A stretch of 32,024 bases of DNA from Lachnospiraceae bacterium (GCA_022799755.1 JAAWOU010000037.1:1-32024), one strand, 5' to 3'. Counted from the first letter of the stretch, positions 23,655 through 31,682 are shown. Numbers and translations: made by a program. The notes: generated by a model from the letters alone, not told the origin.

Positions 23655-24395
23655 TCAGCCGCTGATGGCCAACACTTCCATGGGACTGATATAGACACCG
23701 TCCCGCGTCATCTGGTAGCCCAGCTTGCTGTCATCGCCGGTGATCACGAACAAGGTGGCTCCCTGGGTGACTGTCTCTCCCTGCCTTACCTTGACCTCGC
23801 CCGCGCATCTGTAGATTGTGGTATATCCATTGCCGTGATCCACCCAGACATTATTCCCGTACTCAGGGTCCTCATTGACTACCACCACAGAGCCGCCGGC
23901 TGCCGCCACCACCATGGAACCGTTTGAAGCCGTAAAGATACAGATAGGATTGCCGTTCTCCTCCGTCTTCTCCTCCATGCTTGTCTTCCCTGTCAGCGGG
24001 AACTCCGTGGGCATGGTCTGCTTTTGCAGCTGTTCGGACAGTTGCGTCTCGCTCTGGGTCTTCTGATTCACTGTCTCGCTGAGAATCCCTATCGTCTCGT
24101 TCAGGTCGTCTATCTCGCCGTTGAGCCCCGCTACCTGACCCTCCAGTTCGGCTTTCTCCTGCTCCAGCCTCGCAATCGCTTCATTCTCTGCTTCCGTCCG
24201 CTGCGTTTCTCCGGCCCACGCGTCCTTTTCATACAAAAAGAACCCTATCAGCGCGCCGATAATGACGCACTGAACAAGGATAACTGTCTGCAGTATCCAG
24301 GGGCGAACCTTAAACTGCATCACCTTTCCGTCCGTAGCATCGGATGTCACAATCACCACATGGTTATTCTTGCGCTTATGTCCCTTACGTACCAT
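23655..24395 (-). CDS. Membrane-anchored LytM/M23-like protein, catalytically degenerate
   Basis: 246 residues. A basic N-terminus (MVRKGHKRKNNH), one membrane segment (ILQTVILVQCVIIGALIGFFLY), a coiled coil (about residues 65-120) and a C-terminal LytM fold (SMVVAAAGGSVVVVNEDPEYG, NNVWVDHGNGYTTIY, VRQGETVTQGATLFVI). The zinc-site motifs of active M23 peptidases are missing: no HxxxD before the first strand, and LGYQMT stands where HLHFE is expected. It therefore probably acts as a scaffold or activator, as EnvC and NlpD do. GGAGGTGA at 6-7 bases supports the ATG at 24395. Pairing with a bactofilin recalls the Csd1-CcmA pair in Helicobacter. Confidence 0.88.
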   Translation of the reverse strand: MVRKGHKRKNNHVVIVTSDATDGKVMQFKVRPWILQTVILVQCVIIGALIGFFLYEKDAWAGETQRTEAENEAIARLEQEKAELEGQVAGLNGEIDDLNETIGILSETVNQKTQSETQLSEQLQKQTMPTEFPLTGKTSMEEKTEENGNPICIFTASNGSMVVAAAGGSVVVVNEDPEYGNNVWVDHGNGYTTIYRCAGEVKVRQGETVTQGATLFVITGDDSKLGYQMTRDGVYISPMEVLAISG

Positions 24396-24423
24396 AAAAG
24401 TCACCTCCAAATAACCTTTTAGT

Positions 24424-24452
24424 ATTTTACCATAAATGTGGTCACACTTCAA
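24424..24452 (-). promoter_or_regulatory. Promoter of the LytM-bactofilin operon
   Basis: Minus strand TTGAAG, 17-base spacer, TAAAAT (plus-strand ATTTTA at 24424-24429). The leader is about 22 bases before the ATG at 24395. Confidence 0.65.
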
Positions 24453-24542
24453 CGACAACAGAAGCATTTTGTTATGTTTTCACAAACAAAAAAGTCTATT
24501 TTATGCACTAAATCATAATTATCAGCTTTTTTATACACATTT

Positions 24543-25334
24543 TCAACAATTATTACCGGCTTTTTTGCACATATCCGACACTTTCCTCCAGGAAAGCTTT
24601 CCTCCAAACAAGTCCAGCGCGCTCCCGATGGTGACGTTCAGACGGTTCTTTCCCAGCTTTGCGAGCAGCTCCAGATCCTCGTAGCTGTGCACGCCGCCTG
24701 CGTATGTCACAGTCTTCCCGCCCCAGGCACCCAGGAAAGCCGCCAATTCCTCTTCAATGCCCTCTGCCTTTCCCTCCACATCCACAGCATGGATCAAAAA
24801 TTCGTCGCAATATCCCGAAAGCCGCTCCAACAGCGCCTCATCCACCTTTTCTTCCGTCACCCTCTGCCACCTGTCCGTGACAATACAGTACGTCTCTCCT
24901 GTCTTCCTGCAGCTCAAATCCAGCACCAATCTCTTGCTTCCCACCGCGTCCCGCATCCGCTCCAGCCTGTCATAACAGATCTGTCCTTTCTGAAACACAT
25001 AGGAAGTAACGATTACATGGGAGGCGCCCGCCTCCAGAAACTCAGACGCGGACTCCGGCGTGATACCGCCGCCTGCCTGCAGTCCGCCCGGATAAGCCCT
25101 CAGAGCCGAGAGGGCCTGTTCTTTTGTGGCAGCGTACTGCGCGCTGTCCCTGGCATTGAGCAGGATCACATGGCCGCCGCGTATGCCGGCATCCCGGTAG
25201 AGTCCTGCGTAATAGTCCGCTCCGTGCTCTGCCACAAAGTTCTCCTGGGCTGCACTGTCCGCATCCCGCAGGCTGCCGCCCACGATCTGCTTGACGCGGC
25301 CGTTATGAATATCGATACATGGTCTGAATTCCAT
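24543..25334 (-). CDS. hisA: Phosphoribosylformimino-AICAR ribotide isomerase, eukaryote-type HisA
   Basis: About 263 residues, a TIM barrel. It catalyses the ProFAR to PRFAR isomerisation in histidine synthesis. The N-terminus FRPCIDIHNGRVKQIVGGSL, with later LQAGGGITPESASEFLEAGA and TYAGGVHSYEDLELLAKLG, matches the HIS6 form of yeast and plants better than the usual bacterial HisA. The frame is open to an ATG at 25370 (MKKKKKGKFGQK), but no ribosome site lies there. The ATG at 25334 starts where the family starts, with AAAGGG 13 bases before it, so the start is uncertain. No other his genes are near, so it is a detached pathway gene. Confidence 0.85.
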   Translation of the reverse strand: MEFRPCIDIHNGRVKQIVGGSLRDADSAAQENFVAEHGADYYAGLYRDAGIRGGHVILLNARDSAQYAATKEQALSALRAYPGGLQAGGGITPESASEFLEAGASHVIVTSYVFQKGQICYDRLERMRDAVGSKRLVLDLSCRKTGETYCIVTDRWQRVTEEKVDEALLERLSGYCDEFLIHAVDVEGKAEGIEEELAAFLGAWGGKTVTYAGGVHSYEDLELLAKLGKNRLNVTIGSALDLFGGKLSWRKVSDMCKKAGNNC

Positions 25335-25413
25335 CTTCTGTCCGAATTTCCCTTTCTTTTTCTTTTTCATGTATAAAAAAAATCATTTGTCACATACTAT
25401 TGGCATGTCAGCC

Positions 25414-25479
25414 ATTCTGCGCTCACGGTGGAGAGCACGCAGAGCGGATTTTCCACTGTCCTGTAGGATTGCGCAGAAT
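25414..25479. repeat. Inverted repeat upstream of the lipoprotein gene at 25539
   Basis: ATTCTGCGC (25414-25422) and GCGCAGAAT (25471-25479) are perfect complements 48 bases apart. A second imperfect pair, TTTTCCACTGT near 25449 and ACAGTGAAAA near 25503, overlaps it. The region may form a structured leader; no known riboswitch was recognised. Confidence 0.35.
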
Positions 25480-25538
25480 CGTCTGACTTATCCCGATTAC
25501 CACAGTGAAAAGTACCAGGCAGTAGAATGGAGGAAACT

Positions 25539-26111
25539 ATGAAAAAAGCGAAGAATTTCTCAGGAGCCAGGAAACTTTTGGCATTGGGGCTTGTGCTGGC
25601 CTATGTGTGCATGGCTACCGCCTGCACCAACAATGACAAAAAGGACAACAACTCTGACAGCATGGCCGGAACCAGCACACAGGATTCCGGCTCCAGCTCT
25701 GTCGGAAGCAGCAGCGGGGACAGCAGCAATTCCGCCGCGGACGATGCGAACGGCACAAACACCGGCAACAGTTCCAACGCCGGGGACAATAATGTCACCG
25801 GAACCGGCGGCGCCACCCAGGGAGACGACGATTCCCTGCTGGATGACGCAGGCGACGCCGTCGACGAGGCAGTAGATGATGTCACAGACGGCATCGACAA
25901 TATTACGGATGACCTCACGGGCAATGGCGACGGCACGGCCGACGAAAGCAATGGCACCACAGGCAGCAGCGGCGCCGCAAACGGCAACACCGGAAACACC
26001 ACTGACGGCAGCGACGCCGCAAACGGTACCGGCACAAACGATAACGGTACCGGTACCCCGGACGCCCGCAGCCGCATGTACGGTCCCTCCACGGGCGGTG
26101 CGGTGAGATAA
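25539..26111 (+). CDS. Low-complexity Ser/Gly/Asn/Asp/Thr-rich lipoprotein
   Basis: 190 residues. A signal peptide (basic MKKAKNFSGARK, hydrophobic LLALGLVLAYVCM) ends in a plausible lipobox ATAC. The rest is nearly all S, G, N, D, T and A, with a short acidic amphipathic stretch in the middle (DDSLLDDAGDAVDEAVDDVT), and is probably a disordered, hydrophilic surface stalk. No named domain is seen. GGAGG 5 bases before the ATG at 25539 supports this start over the ATG at 25527. It is flanked by leftward genes, so it is a single-gene unit. Confidence 0.75.
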   Translation: MKKAKNFSGARKLLALGLVLAYVCMATACTNNDKKDNNSDSMAGTSTQDSGSSSVGSSSGDSSNSAADDANGTNTGNSSNAGDNNVTGTGGATQGDDDSLLDDAGDAVDEAVDDVTDGIDNITDDLTGNGDGTADESNGTTGSSGAANGNTGNTTDGSDAANGTGTNDNGTGTPDARSRMYGPSTGGAVR

Positions 26112-26118
26112 CGATCCA

Positions 26119-26176
26119 TCTCAGGCGTTTCCCTGATATGCAGCCATGGTCTGCGGCACAGGGCATTCGCCTGAGA
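26119..26176. repeat. Long compound hairpin after the lipoprotein gene
   Basis: TCTCAGGCG (26119-26127) pairs perfectly with CGCCTGAGA (26168-26176). Inside, CCCTG pairs with CAGGG and GCAG with CTGC. It starts 8 bases after the stop, without a U-run. It may end or stabilise the message, or be an interspersed repeat. The rest of the gap to dapB shows nothing clear. Confidence 0.45.
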
Positions 26177-26303
26177 ATGCCTTTCAGCCCTGCGGACTCT
26201 TCCCGGATAAGGCCGTCCCGGCATGCTTGCGGCGTCTCCTAAGCCTGCCGGACCTCGCTGTAAGCCCCTGCCCTTTCCTCTACATAAGTCCCGCCGCAGC
26301 CGT

Positions 26304-27077
26304 CTATGATAAGCGGCCTGCCGCTCCGATCACATGGCTCATGTCATACATGCCCGCAGGCTTGCCTGCCAGGAACTTCGCGGCCTGAACCGCCCCCTTG
26401 CCGAAGACCGCCTTGGAATATGCCCTGTGGGAAAAAGTGACCACTTCGTCCGGACCTGCAAAAATCACGTCGTGATCTCCCACAATGGTGCCGCCTCTGA
26501 CAGCGCTGATGCCGATCTCTTTCTCCGGGCGCCGCTGACGCCTTGCGCTCCTGTCATAGGTGTAAGAGTAAGCATTGTCCAGCTCTCCGTTGATGGCATC
26601 GGCCAGGGCAATGGCGGTTCCGCTGGGCGCGTCCACCTTTAAGTTATGATGCTTTTCCACGATTTCCATGTCAAAACCTGCCGGGGCAAGGACTCCCGCA
26701 GCATCTTTCAATAGCTTCAAAAGGAGATTCACGCCCAGCGACATATTGGCAGAGCGAAGCACAGCCACAGACTTTGCAGCCTGAGCCGCTTTCGCCAGCT
26801 GCTCTTCGCTGAGGCCTGTGGTGCAGAGTACACAGGGAAGCTTCTTCTCCACGCAGTAGTCAAGCATTCTGTCCACGGCTGCCGCCGTAGAGAAATCCAC
26901 CAGGCAGTCTGCTTCCACATCGCATTCTCTGATATTCGTAAAGACGGGATAATCGCTTTTTTTCTCATCGGACACATCGATTCCCGCCACCAGGCAGGCC
27001 TCCGGATCCCCCTCCAGAAGTCCTCCTATTACCTGCCCCATTTTCCCATTACACCCATGCATGATGATTCTGACCAT
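26304..27077 (-). CDS. dapB: 4-hydroxy-tetrahydrodipicolinate reductase
   Basis: 257 residues, full length. The second committed step to diaminopimelate and lysine, using NAD(P)H. Cofactor-binding GCNGKMGQVIGGL at the N-terminus, then CLVDFSTAAAV, the CTTGLSEEQL loop, and the catalytic/substrate block EKHHNLKVDAPSGTA. GGAGGAGAAGAC lies directly before the ATG at 27077. It follows dapA by 127 bases, with a possible attenuator between them; the two form the lysine branch unit. Confidence 0.97.
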   Translation of the reverse strand: MVRIIMHGCNGKMGQVIGGLLEGDPEACLVAGIDVSDEKKSDYPVFTNIRECDVEADCLVDFSTAAAVDRMLDYCVEKKLPCVLCTTGLSEEQLAKAAQAAKSVAVLRSANMSLGVNLLLKLLKDAAGVLAPAGFDMEIVEKHHNLKVDAPSGTAIALADAINGELDNAYSYTYDRSARRQRRPEKEIGISAVRGGTIVGDHDVIFAGPDEVVTFSHRAYSKAVFGKGAVQAAKFLAGKPAGMYDMSHVIGAAGRLS

Positions 27078-27147
27078 GTCTTCTCCTCCTGTTTGTAGTC
27101 GCTGCGCGACGGCTCTAAAGTGTAAAGTTGCATATCTTTACTATGCC

Positions 27148-27175
27148 AAAAGGGCTCCTGCGTCAGAAAAAGCCC
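27148..27175 (-). terminator. Weak hairpin with U-run between dapA and dapB
   Basis: Minus strand GGGCT, a 14-base loop, AGCCC, TTTT. The five-pair stem is weak, so it may be partial termination giving less dapB than dapA. A second small hairpin (GTCGC, TGC, GCGAC) lies just before the dapB ribosome site. Confidence 0.35.
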
Positions 27176-27204
27176 GACGAAGCAGCCCCAGCCTAATCTC
27201 AGTA

Positions 27205-28089
27205 TCAAAGTATCCCGTATGTCCTCATTGCCTTTTCCAGACGTTTCACATTTTCGGGCTCCATCTCGGTAAGCGGCCTGCGCAGCCCGCCCTCTATCAT
27301 TCCCATCAGGCTCAGCGCTTTCTTTACCGGGATAGGGTTGACCTCGCAGAACAGCGCATTGCACAGTTCCATGGCCTCCAGCTGGCATTTGCAGCTGCCT
27401 TTCGCGTCTCCGTCCAGATACTTCTGGCAGATCTCATGGGTCTGGGCGGGAGCCACATTGGCCAGCACAGAAATCACACCCACGCCGCCCAGGGACATGA
27501 CAGGAACAATATGGTCGTCATTCCCCGAGTAGATATCCACCTTTCCGTCCGCGATGGCTGCCAGGTGCCCTATCTGGTTGATATTGCCGCTGGCCTCCTT
27601 GACACCCACAATGTTCTCCACATCCGTGCACAGCCGCACGATGGTCTCGGGCAGAATATTGCAGCCCGTTCTGCTGGGCACATTGTAAAGTATGATGGGA
27701 AGCTTCACGGAATCCGCAATCGCCTTGAAATGTGCATACAAGCCGTTCTGGGTGGCCTTGTTGTAATAAGGGCTCACCAGCAGCAGTCCGTCCACGCCGA
27801 ATTTCTCGGCCTCCTTTGACAGATAGATTGCCGTCTCCGTACAGTTGGAGCCTGTGCCTGCCACCACCGGGACACGCCCTGCCACAACCTCTGCGCAGTA
27901 GCGGATGGTCTCCAGATGCTCTTCATGGGTCAGCGTAGACGACTCGCCCGTAGTGCCGCACACTATGATGGCGTCTGTCCCCTCTGCAATCTGAAATTCC
28001 AGGAGCTTTGCAAATTCATCGTAATTCACTTCACCATTGTCGCGCATGGGCGTAACGATTGCCACACCCGAGCCCTTAAAAATAGACAT
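27205..28089 (-). CDS. dapA: 4-hydroxy-tetrahydrodipicolinate synthase
   Basis: 294 residues from the ATG at 28089. It condenses pyruvate and aspartate semialdehyde, the first step to DAP and lysine. The Schiff-base lysine is K164 (VGVKEASGN). The catalytic triad is T47 (CGTTGES), Y109 (SPYYNK) and Y135 (LYNVPSRTG). GGAGG 7 bases before 28089 supports that start over the ATG at 28113. It lies 47 bases after the CobO-family gene in the same direction, so probably co-transcribed. No lysine riboswitch fits in that gap. Confidence 0.97.
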   Translation of the reverse strand: MSIFKGSGVAIVTPMRDNGEVNYDEFAKLLEFQIAEGTDAIIVCGTTGESSTLTHEEHLETIRYCAEVVAGRVPVVAGTGSNCTETAIYLSKEAEKFGVDGLLLVSPYYNKATQNGLYAHFKAIADSVKLPIILYNVPSRTGCNILPETIVRLCTDVENIVGVKEASGNINQIGHLAAIADGKVDIYSGNDDHIVPVMSLGGVGVISVLANVAPAQTHEICQKYLDGDAKGSCKCQLEAMELCNALFCEVNPIPVKKALSLMGMIEGGLRRPLTEMEPENVKRLEKAMRTYGIL

Positions 28090-28136
28090 TCTTCTTCCTC
28101 CATTATTTTTCATTTCTCTATTGTATGGATCTATTG

Positions 28137-28640
28137 TCAGATTTTGGCTTTACCCTCCGGCCCCCAGGTCTCAATCCGGGAAATTTCATCGGCCAGGGCG
28201 CAGATATCATCGTCCGCTTTGCCGCCCGTAAGGATAATGTCCGCATCCTGCCTGCAGTCCAGCAGCGCCTTTAAGTCCTCCACGGACACGATCTCTTTCT
28301 CCACCAGCCGCAGCACCTCGTCCAGTATGAGCAGATCGCATTCCCTGGTGACCAGCACCTTTTTGGCGAAGTTCATCTCGTTTTTGATATTGGCAATCTC
28401 CTCCTGCTTCTTCTCCTCCGAGAGGTTCTCGTAGTTCTCCCGGGATTTTTCGAAGCTGAAGAGCTTAATCTCCGGCTCCATTCTGCGCAGGAAATCCTGG
28501 GATTTCATGCCGTTCCCTTTCAGAAACCGGATGACGACCACGCTCTTGCCATCCATCGCGGCCTGGAGCGCCCTGCCCAGAGCCGCCGGAGATTTTCCCC
28601 GCCCGTCTCCGGCATATATATACACCAATCCTTTTGCCAT
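28137..28640 (-). CDS. cobO: CobO/BtuR-family cob(I)yrinate adenosyltransferase-like ATPase
   Basis: 167 residues. The N-terminus AKGLVYIYAGDGRGKSPAAL is the family P-loop, but GRGKSP stands where GKGKTT is usual. VVVIRFLKGN, LLILDEVLRLVEKE and DADIILTGGKADDDI follow the family pattern. Typical members adenosylate corrinoids. No other cobalamin gene is near, and the altered P-loop suggests either a divergent enzyme or a related ATPase of different use. The ATG at 28640 follows GAGGTG at 5 bases. It leads into dapA. Confidence 0.8.
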   Translation of the reverse strand: MAKGLVYIYAGDGRGKSPAALGRALQAAMDGKSVVVIRFLKGNGMKSQDFLRRMEPEIKLFSFEKSRENYENLSEEKKQEEIANIKNEMNFAKKVLVTRECDLLILDEVLRLVEKEIVSVEDLKALLDCRQDADIILTGGKADDDICALADEISRIETWGPEGKAKI

Positions 28641-28685
28641 ACCACACCTCGTTTCACCCGCAAAGGCAATTTTTCGGACGGTTAT

Positions 28686-28714
28686 AGCATACCACATTTT
28701 CCCGGTTTTGGCAA
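28686..28714 (-). promoter_or_regulatory. Promoter of the cobO-like - dapA - dapB unit
   Basis: Minus strand TTGCCA, 17-base spacer, TATGCT (plus-strand AGCATA at 28686-28691). Confidence 0.65.
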
Positions 28715-28717
28715 ATC

Positions 28718-28740
28718 ATTTGAAAATCCGGCTTTCAAAT
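28718..28740. repeat. Inverted repeat upstream of the cobO-like promoter
   Basis: ATTTGAAA and TTTCAAAT form a perfect 8-bp stem with a 7-base loop, 3 bases upstream of the -35 box. It may be an upstream operator or a weak end for the preceding SSB message. Confidence 0.4.
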
Positions 28741-28789
28741 TTCAAGGAAATTTTATGCATCCCTGAAATTAACAGTGACAAATTAACAT

Positions 28790-29428
28790 CTATAATTCAT
28801 TGTCGTCCAGCAATTCCAGCTTGCTGACGGATACCTCAAAGGCCACTCTTCTCTCCACATTCTCCTCGTCCAGCTTTTTCATGTATTCCCGGCTCTGGAT
28901 TCTCCCCCATACGGCACAGCGCTCTCCCACCTTGAAGTTATTGGCATAGCGCGCATTTCTGCCCCAGCAGATGCAGGGTATGTAATCCGACTTGCCATAG
29001 GGCCTGTTCACCGCAAGCAAAAGGTCTGCGATCTCTCTTCCCAGCGGCGTCTTCCTGTAGATGGGCTCCTTGCAGATGTAGCCGTCCAAAAAGATCTGAT
29101 TCGTCTTGGAACTCTCCTCCATCTCGTCCACAAAGCTCACCTCTCTGGCAAACACCGAGAGCACCAGCCTGTTCTTGCGCTCCTCGTGGCGGTTATAGGA
29201 GCGAAACTGTCCGTTCACGCATATCAGCTCCCCCGTGTAGTCCGCATTCACGTCCATCAGCCGTTCCGATACCATGATGGGAATGGTGTCGTAGCTTTCG
29301 CTGAGCCTCTTACAGCGCACGTCCATCATGTAGAAGCCCTCTCCGAAGATTTCATGGCTATAGGTAAATCCGCTGGAAATCTCTCCCATAACCGTCACTT
29401 GGTTGTTCTCAATTACCTTATCTGTCAT
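28790..29428 (-). CDS. Single-stranded DNA-binding protein with two OB folds
   Basis: 212 residues from the ATG at 29428. Two OB-like halves are seen: residues 1-95 (NNQVTVMGEISSGFTYSHE, IPIMVSERL, GELICVNGQFRSYNR) and residues 108-205 (NQIFLDGYICKEPIYRKTPL, IADLLLAVNRPYGKSDYIPC, VGERCAVWGRIQSREYMKK). The second half carries the classic SSB signature of strand motifs. The standard bacterial SSB is one fold plus an acidic tail tip DDDIPF; here the end is only LLDDNEL. GGGAG at 7 bases supports the start. It is probably an accessory SSB, not the main replication one (inference). Confidence 0.82.
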   Translation of the reverse strand: MTDKVIENNQVTVMGEISSGFTYSHEIFGEGFYMMDVRCKRLSESYDTIPIMVSERLMDVNADYTGELICVNGQFRSYNRHEERKNRLVLSVFAREVSFVDEMEESSKTNQIFLDGYICKEPIYRKTPLGREIADLLLAVNRPYGKSDYIPCICWGRNARYANNFKVGERCAVWGRIQSREYMKKLDEENVERRVAFEVSVSKLELLDDNEL

Positions 29429-29640
29429 TTTCGTTCTCCCTTCTTGTTTTAAGACTTTTTCCGGTAACACCTCCGAAGGAACGGTTTTCCCAACGGATGG
29501 ATATTACTATTTATACAATAGAAATTGCCGTATTAGAACAAATTCCCATCGCATACTTCGCCTTTTTTTGCGGAGGCAATCTATATTACATTCTAAAATA
29601 TATAAAATATCGATAATCAGTCTCCGAATCCCGATAATTC

Positions 29641-29669
29641 TTGCACCTCACGGAAAATAGTGCTATACT
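29641..29669 (+). promoter_or_regulatory. typA promoter
   Basis: TTGCAC, 17-base spacer, TATACT. Transcription from about 29676 gives a leader of about 122 bases. Confidence 0.65.
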
Positions 29670-29724
29670 GTAACAGTTTGAAAACTTGCTGAAAAAGCCA
29701 TCGGCAAAGATAGACATTTGTTGA

Positions 29725-29747
29725 CAACCCCGGCGTTTCCGGGGTTG
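29725..29747 (+). other. Perfect hairpin in the typA leader
   Basis: CAACCCCGG, 5-base loop, CCGGGGTTG. No U-run follows, so it is not a plain terminator. It lies midway in the leader, 50 bases before the ATG. Confidence 0.6.
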
Positions 29748-29797
29748 CCGCAGGCGCTGCATTCACGCACATGGCGCAGAAATGAGGTTGAATAAGT

Positions 29798-31630
29798 ATG
29801 AGACAAAAAAGAGAAAATGTAAGGAATGTTGCAATCATAGCCCATGTAGACCATGGCAAGACCACATTGGTGGACGAGCTTCTGAAACAGAGCGGCGTGT
29901 TCCGCGCGGGGCAGGACGTGGCAGAGCGCGTCATGGACTCCAATGACATCGAAAGGGAGCGCGGTATCACAATTCTCTCGAAGAACACCGCCGTCATGTA
30001 CAAAGACGTCAAAATCAATATCATAGACACCCCGGGCCATGCCGACTTCGGCGGCGAAGTGGAGCGTGTTTTGAAAATGGTCAACGGCGTCATTTTGGTA
30101 GTGGACGCTTTCGAGGGGCCCATGCCCCAGACCAAGTTCGTACTCAGAAAAGCTTTGGAGCTGAAGCTCCCCGTCATTGTATGCATCAACAAGATCGACC
30201 GCCCGGAGGCCAGGCCGGACGAGGTGGTGGATGAAGTGCTGGAGCTGTTTTTGGAGCTGGACGCGGATGATGCTCAGCTGGACTGCCCCTTTGTCTATGC
30301 CTCCGCAAAGACCGGCGTGGCCTCCATGGATTCCGACGGAAACGGCTGCAGCATGGAGCCCCTCTTTGAGACCATAGTAAATGCCATTCCGGCGCCCGAG
30401 GGGGATGCGGATGCCGGCACACAGGTGCTCATCAGCACCATCGACTACAACGAGTATGTGGGCCGCATCGGCATCGGCAAGGTGGACAACGGCTCTATCA
30501 AAGTAAATCAGGACGTAGTCATCTGCAACCATCACGACCCGGACAAGCAGGTCAAGGTCAGGGTCAGCAAACTTTACGAGTTCGACGGCCTGAGCAAAGT
30601 GGAGGTAAGGGAAGCCGGCATCGGTTCCATCGTGGCCATCTCCGGCATTTCGGACATCCACATCGGAGATACGCTCTGCTCTCCCGAGCAAATCGCCCCC
30701 ATTCCTTTCCAGAAGATCAGCGAGCCCACCATCGCCATGCAGTTCATGGTAAACGACTCTCCCCTGGCCGGAATGGAGGGAAAATACGTCACCAGCCGCC
30801 ATATCCGCGACAGGCTCTTCAGAGAGCTGAACACCGACGTGTCCCTGCGGGTGGAGGAGACGGACACCACCGAATGCTTCAAGGTGTCCGGCCGGGGCGA
30901 GCTGCATCTGTCCGTCCTCATCGAAAACATGCGCAGGGAGGGCTATGAGTTCGCCGTCAGCAAAGCGGAAGTCCTCTACCGCACGGACGAAAGCGGCAAG
31001 CGCACAGAGCCCATGGAGCTGGCCTACATCGATGTGCCCAACGAATTCGCCGGGGCCGTCATCGAGAAGCTGGGGCAGCGCAAAGGCGAACTGCGCAATA
31101 TGGGCAGCATCTCCGGCGGCACCTACACCCGGCTGGAATTCTCCATTCCCGCCAGAGGCCTCATCGGCTATCGGGGCGAATTCCTCACGGATACCAAGGG
31201 AAACGGCATCCTGAATACGGTGTTTGACGGATACGCTCCCTACAAGGGGGACATTCAATACAGAAAGCAGGGTTCCCTCATAGCCTTTGAGGCAGGGGAA
31301 TCCATTACCTACGGCCTGTTCAATGCCCAGGAACGCGGCACTCTCTTCATCGGTCCCGGCCAGAAAGTCTATGCCGGCATGGTAGTAGGACAAACCGGAC
31401 GCAGCGAGGACATCGAAGTAAATGTGTGCAAGAAGAAGCAGCTGACCAACACCCGCGCCTCCGGCTCGGACGAAGCCCTGCGCCTGGTGCCGCCGAGAAT
31501 CCTGTCCATGGAACAGTGCCTGGACTTCATCGACACGGACGAGCTGCTAGAGGTCACTCCCAAAACCCTGCGGATCCGCAAGAAGATCCTGGATCCCACC
31601 CTGCGCAAGCGGGCTTCATTCCGCAAATAG
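29798..31630 (+). CDS. typA: Ribosome-associated GTPase TypA/BipA
   Basis: 610 residues, full length. A translation-factor GTPase related to EF-G that binds the ribosome and helps 50S assembly and growth under stress or cold. G1 AHVDHGKTT at 15-23, G2 RGITI, G3 DTPGH, G4 NKID. Then beta-barrel domain II, EF-G-like domains (SGRGELHLSVLIENMRREGY) and the TypA-specific C-terminus (NVCKKKQLTNTRASGSDEAL, LEVTPKTLRIRKKIL). GAGGTTG precedes the ATG. A promoter, a structured leader and a strong terminator make it a single-gene unit. Confidence 0.98.
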   Translation: MRQKRENVRNVAIIAHVDHGKTTLVDELLKQSGVFRAGQDVAERVMDSNDIERERGITILSKNTAVMYKDVKINIIDTPGHADFGGEVERVLKMVNGVILVVDAFEGPMPQTKFVLRKALELKLPVIVCINKIDRPEARPDEVVDEVLELFLELDADDAQLDCPFVYASAKTGVASMDSDGNGCSMEPLFETIVNAIPAPEGDADAGTQVLISTIDYNEYVGRIGIGKVDNGSIKVNQDVVICNHHDPDKQVKVRVSKLYEFDGLSKVEVREAGIGSIVAISGISDIHIGDTLCSPEQIAPIPFQKISEPTIAMQFMVNDSPLAGMEGKYVTSRHIRDRLFRELNTDVSLRVEETDTTECFKVSGRGELHLSVLIENMRREGYEFAVSKAEVLYRTDESGKRTEPMELAYIDVPNEFAGAVIEKLGQRKGELRNMGSISGGTYTRLEFSIPARGLIGYRGEFLTDTKGNGILNTVFDGYAPYKGDIQYRKQGSLIAFEAGESITYGLFNAQERGTLFIGPGQKVYAGMVVGQTGRSEDIEVNVCKKKQLTNTRASGSDEALRLVPPRILSMEQCLDFIDTDELLEVTPKTLRIRKKILDPTLRKRASFRK

Positions 31631-31643
31631 TCTGATTTCATCC

Positions 31644-31682
31644 GCAAAGCTCCCGGCCTGACACCGGGGCTTTGCTTTTCTT
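31644..31682 (+). terminator. Intrinsic terminator of typA
   Basis: GCAAAGCtCCCGG (31644-31656) pairs with CCGGGGCTTTGC (31664-31675) with one bulged base, followed by TTTTCTT. It lies 14 bases after the stop. Confidence 0.9.

Noticed and set aside
28090..28136. Lysine riboswitch before dapA
   Set aside because: Only 47 bases separate dapA from the upstream gene, far too short.
29663..31393. 576-codon open frame on the minus strand
   Set aside because: Antisense shadow of typA; no recognisable domain.
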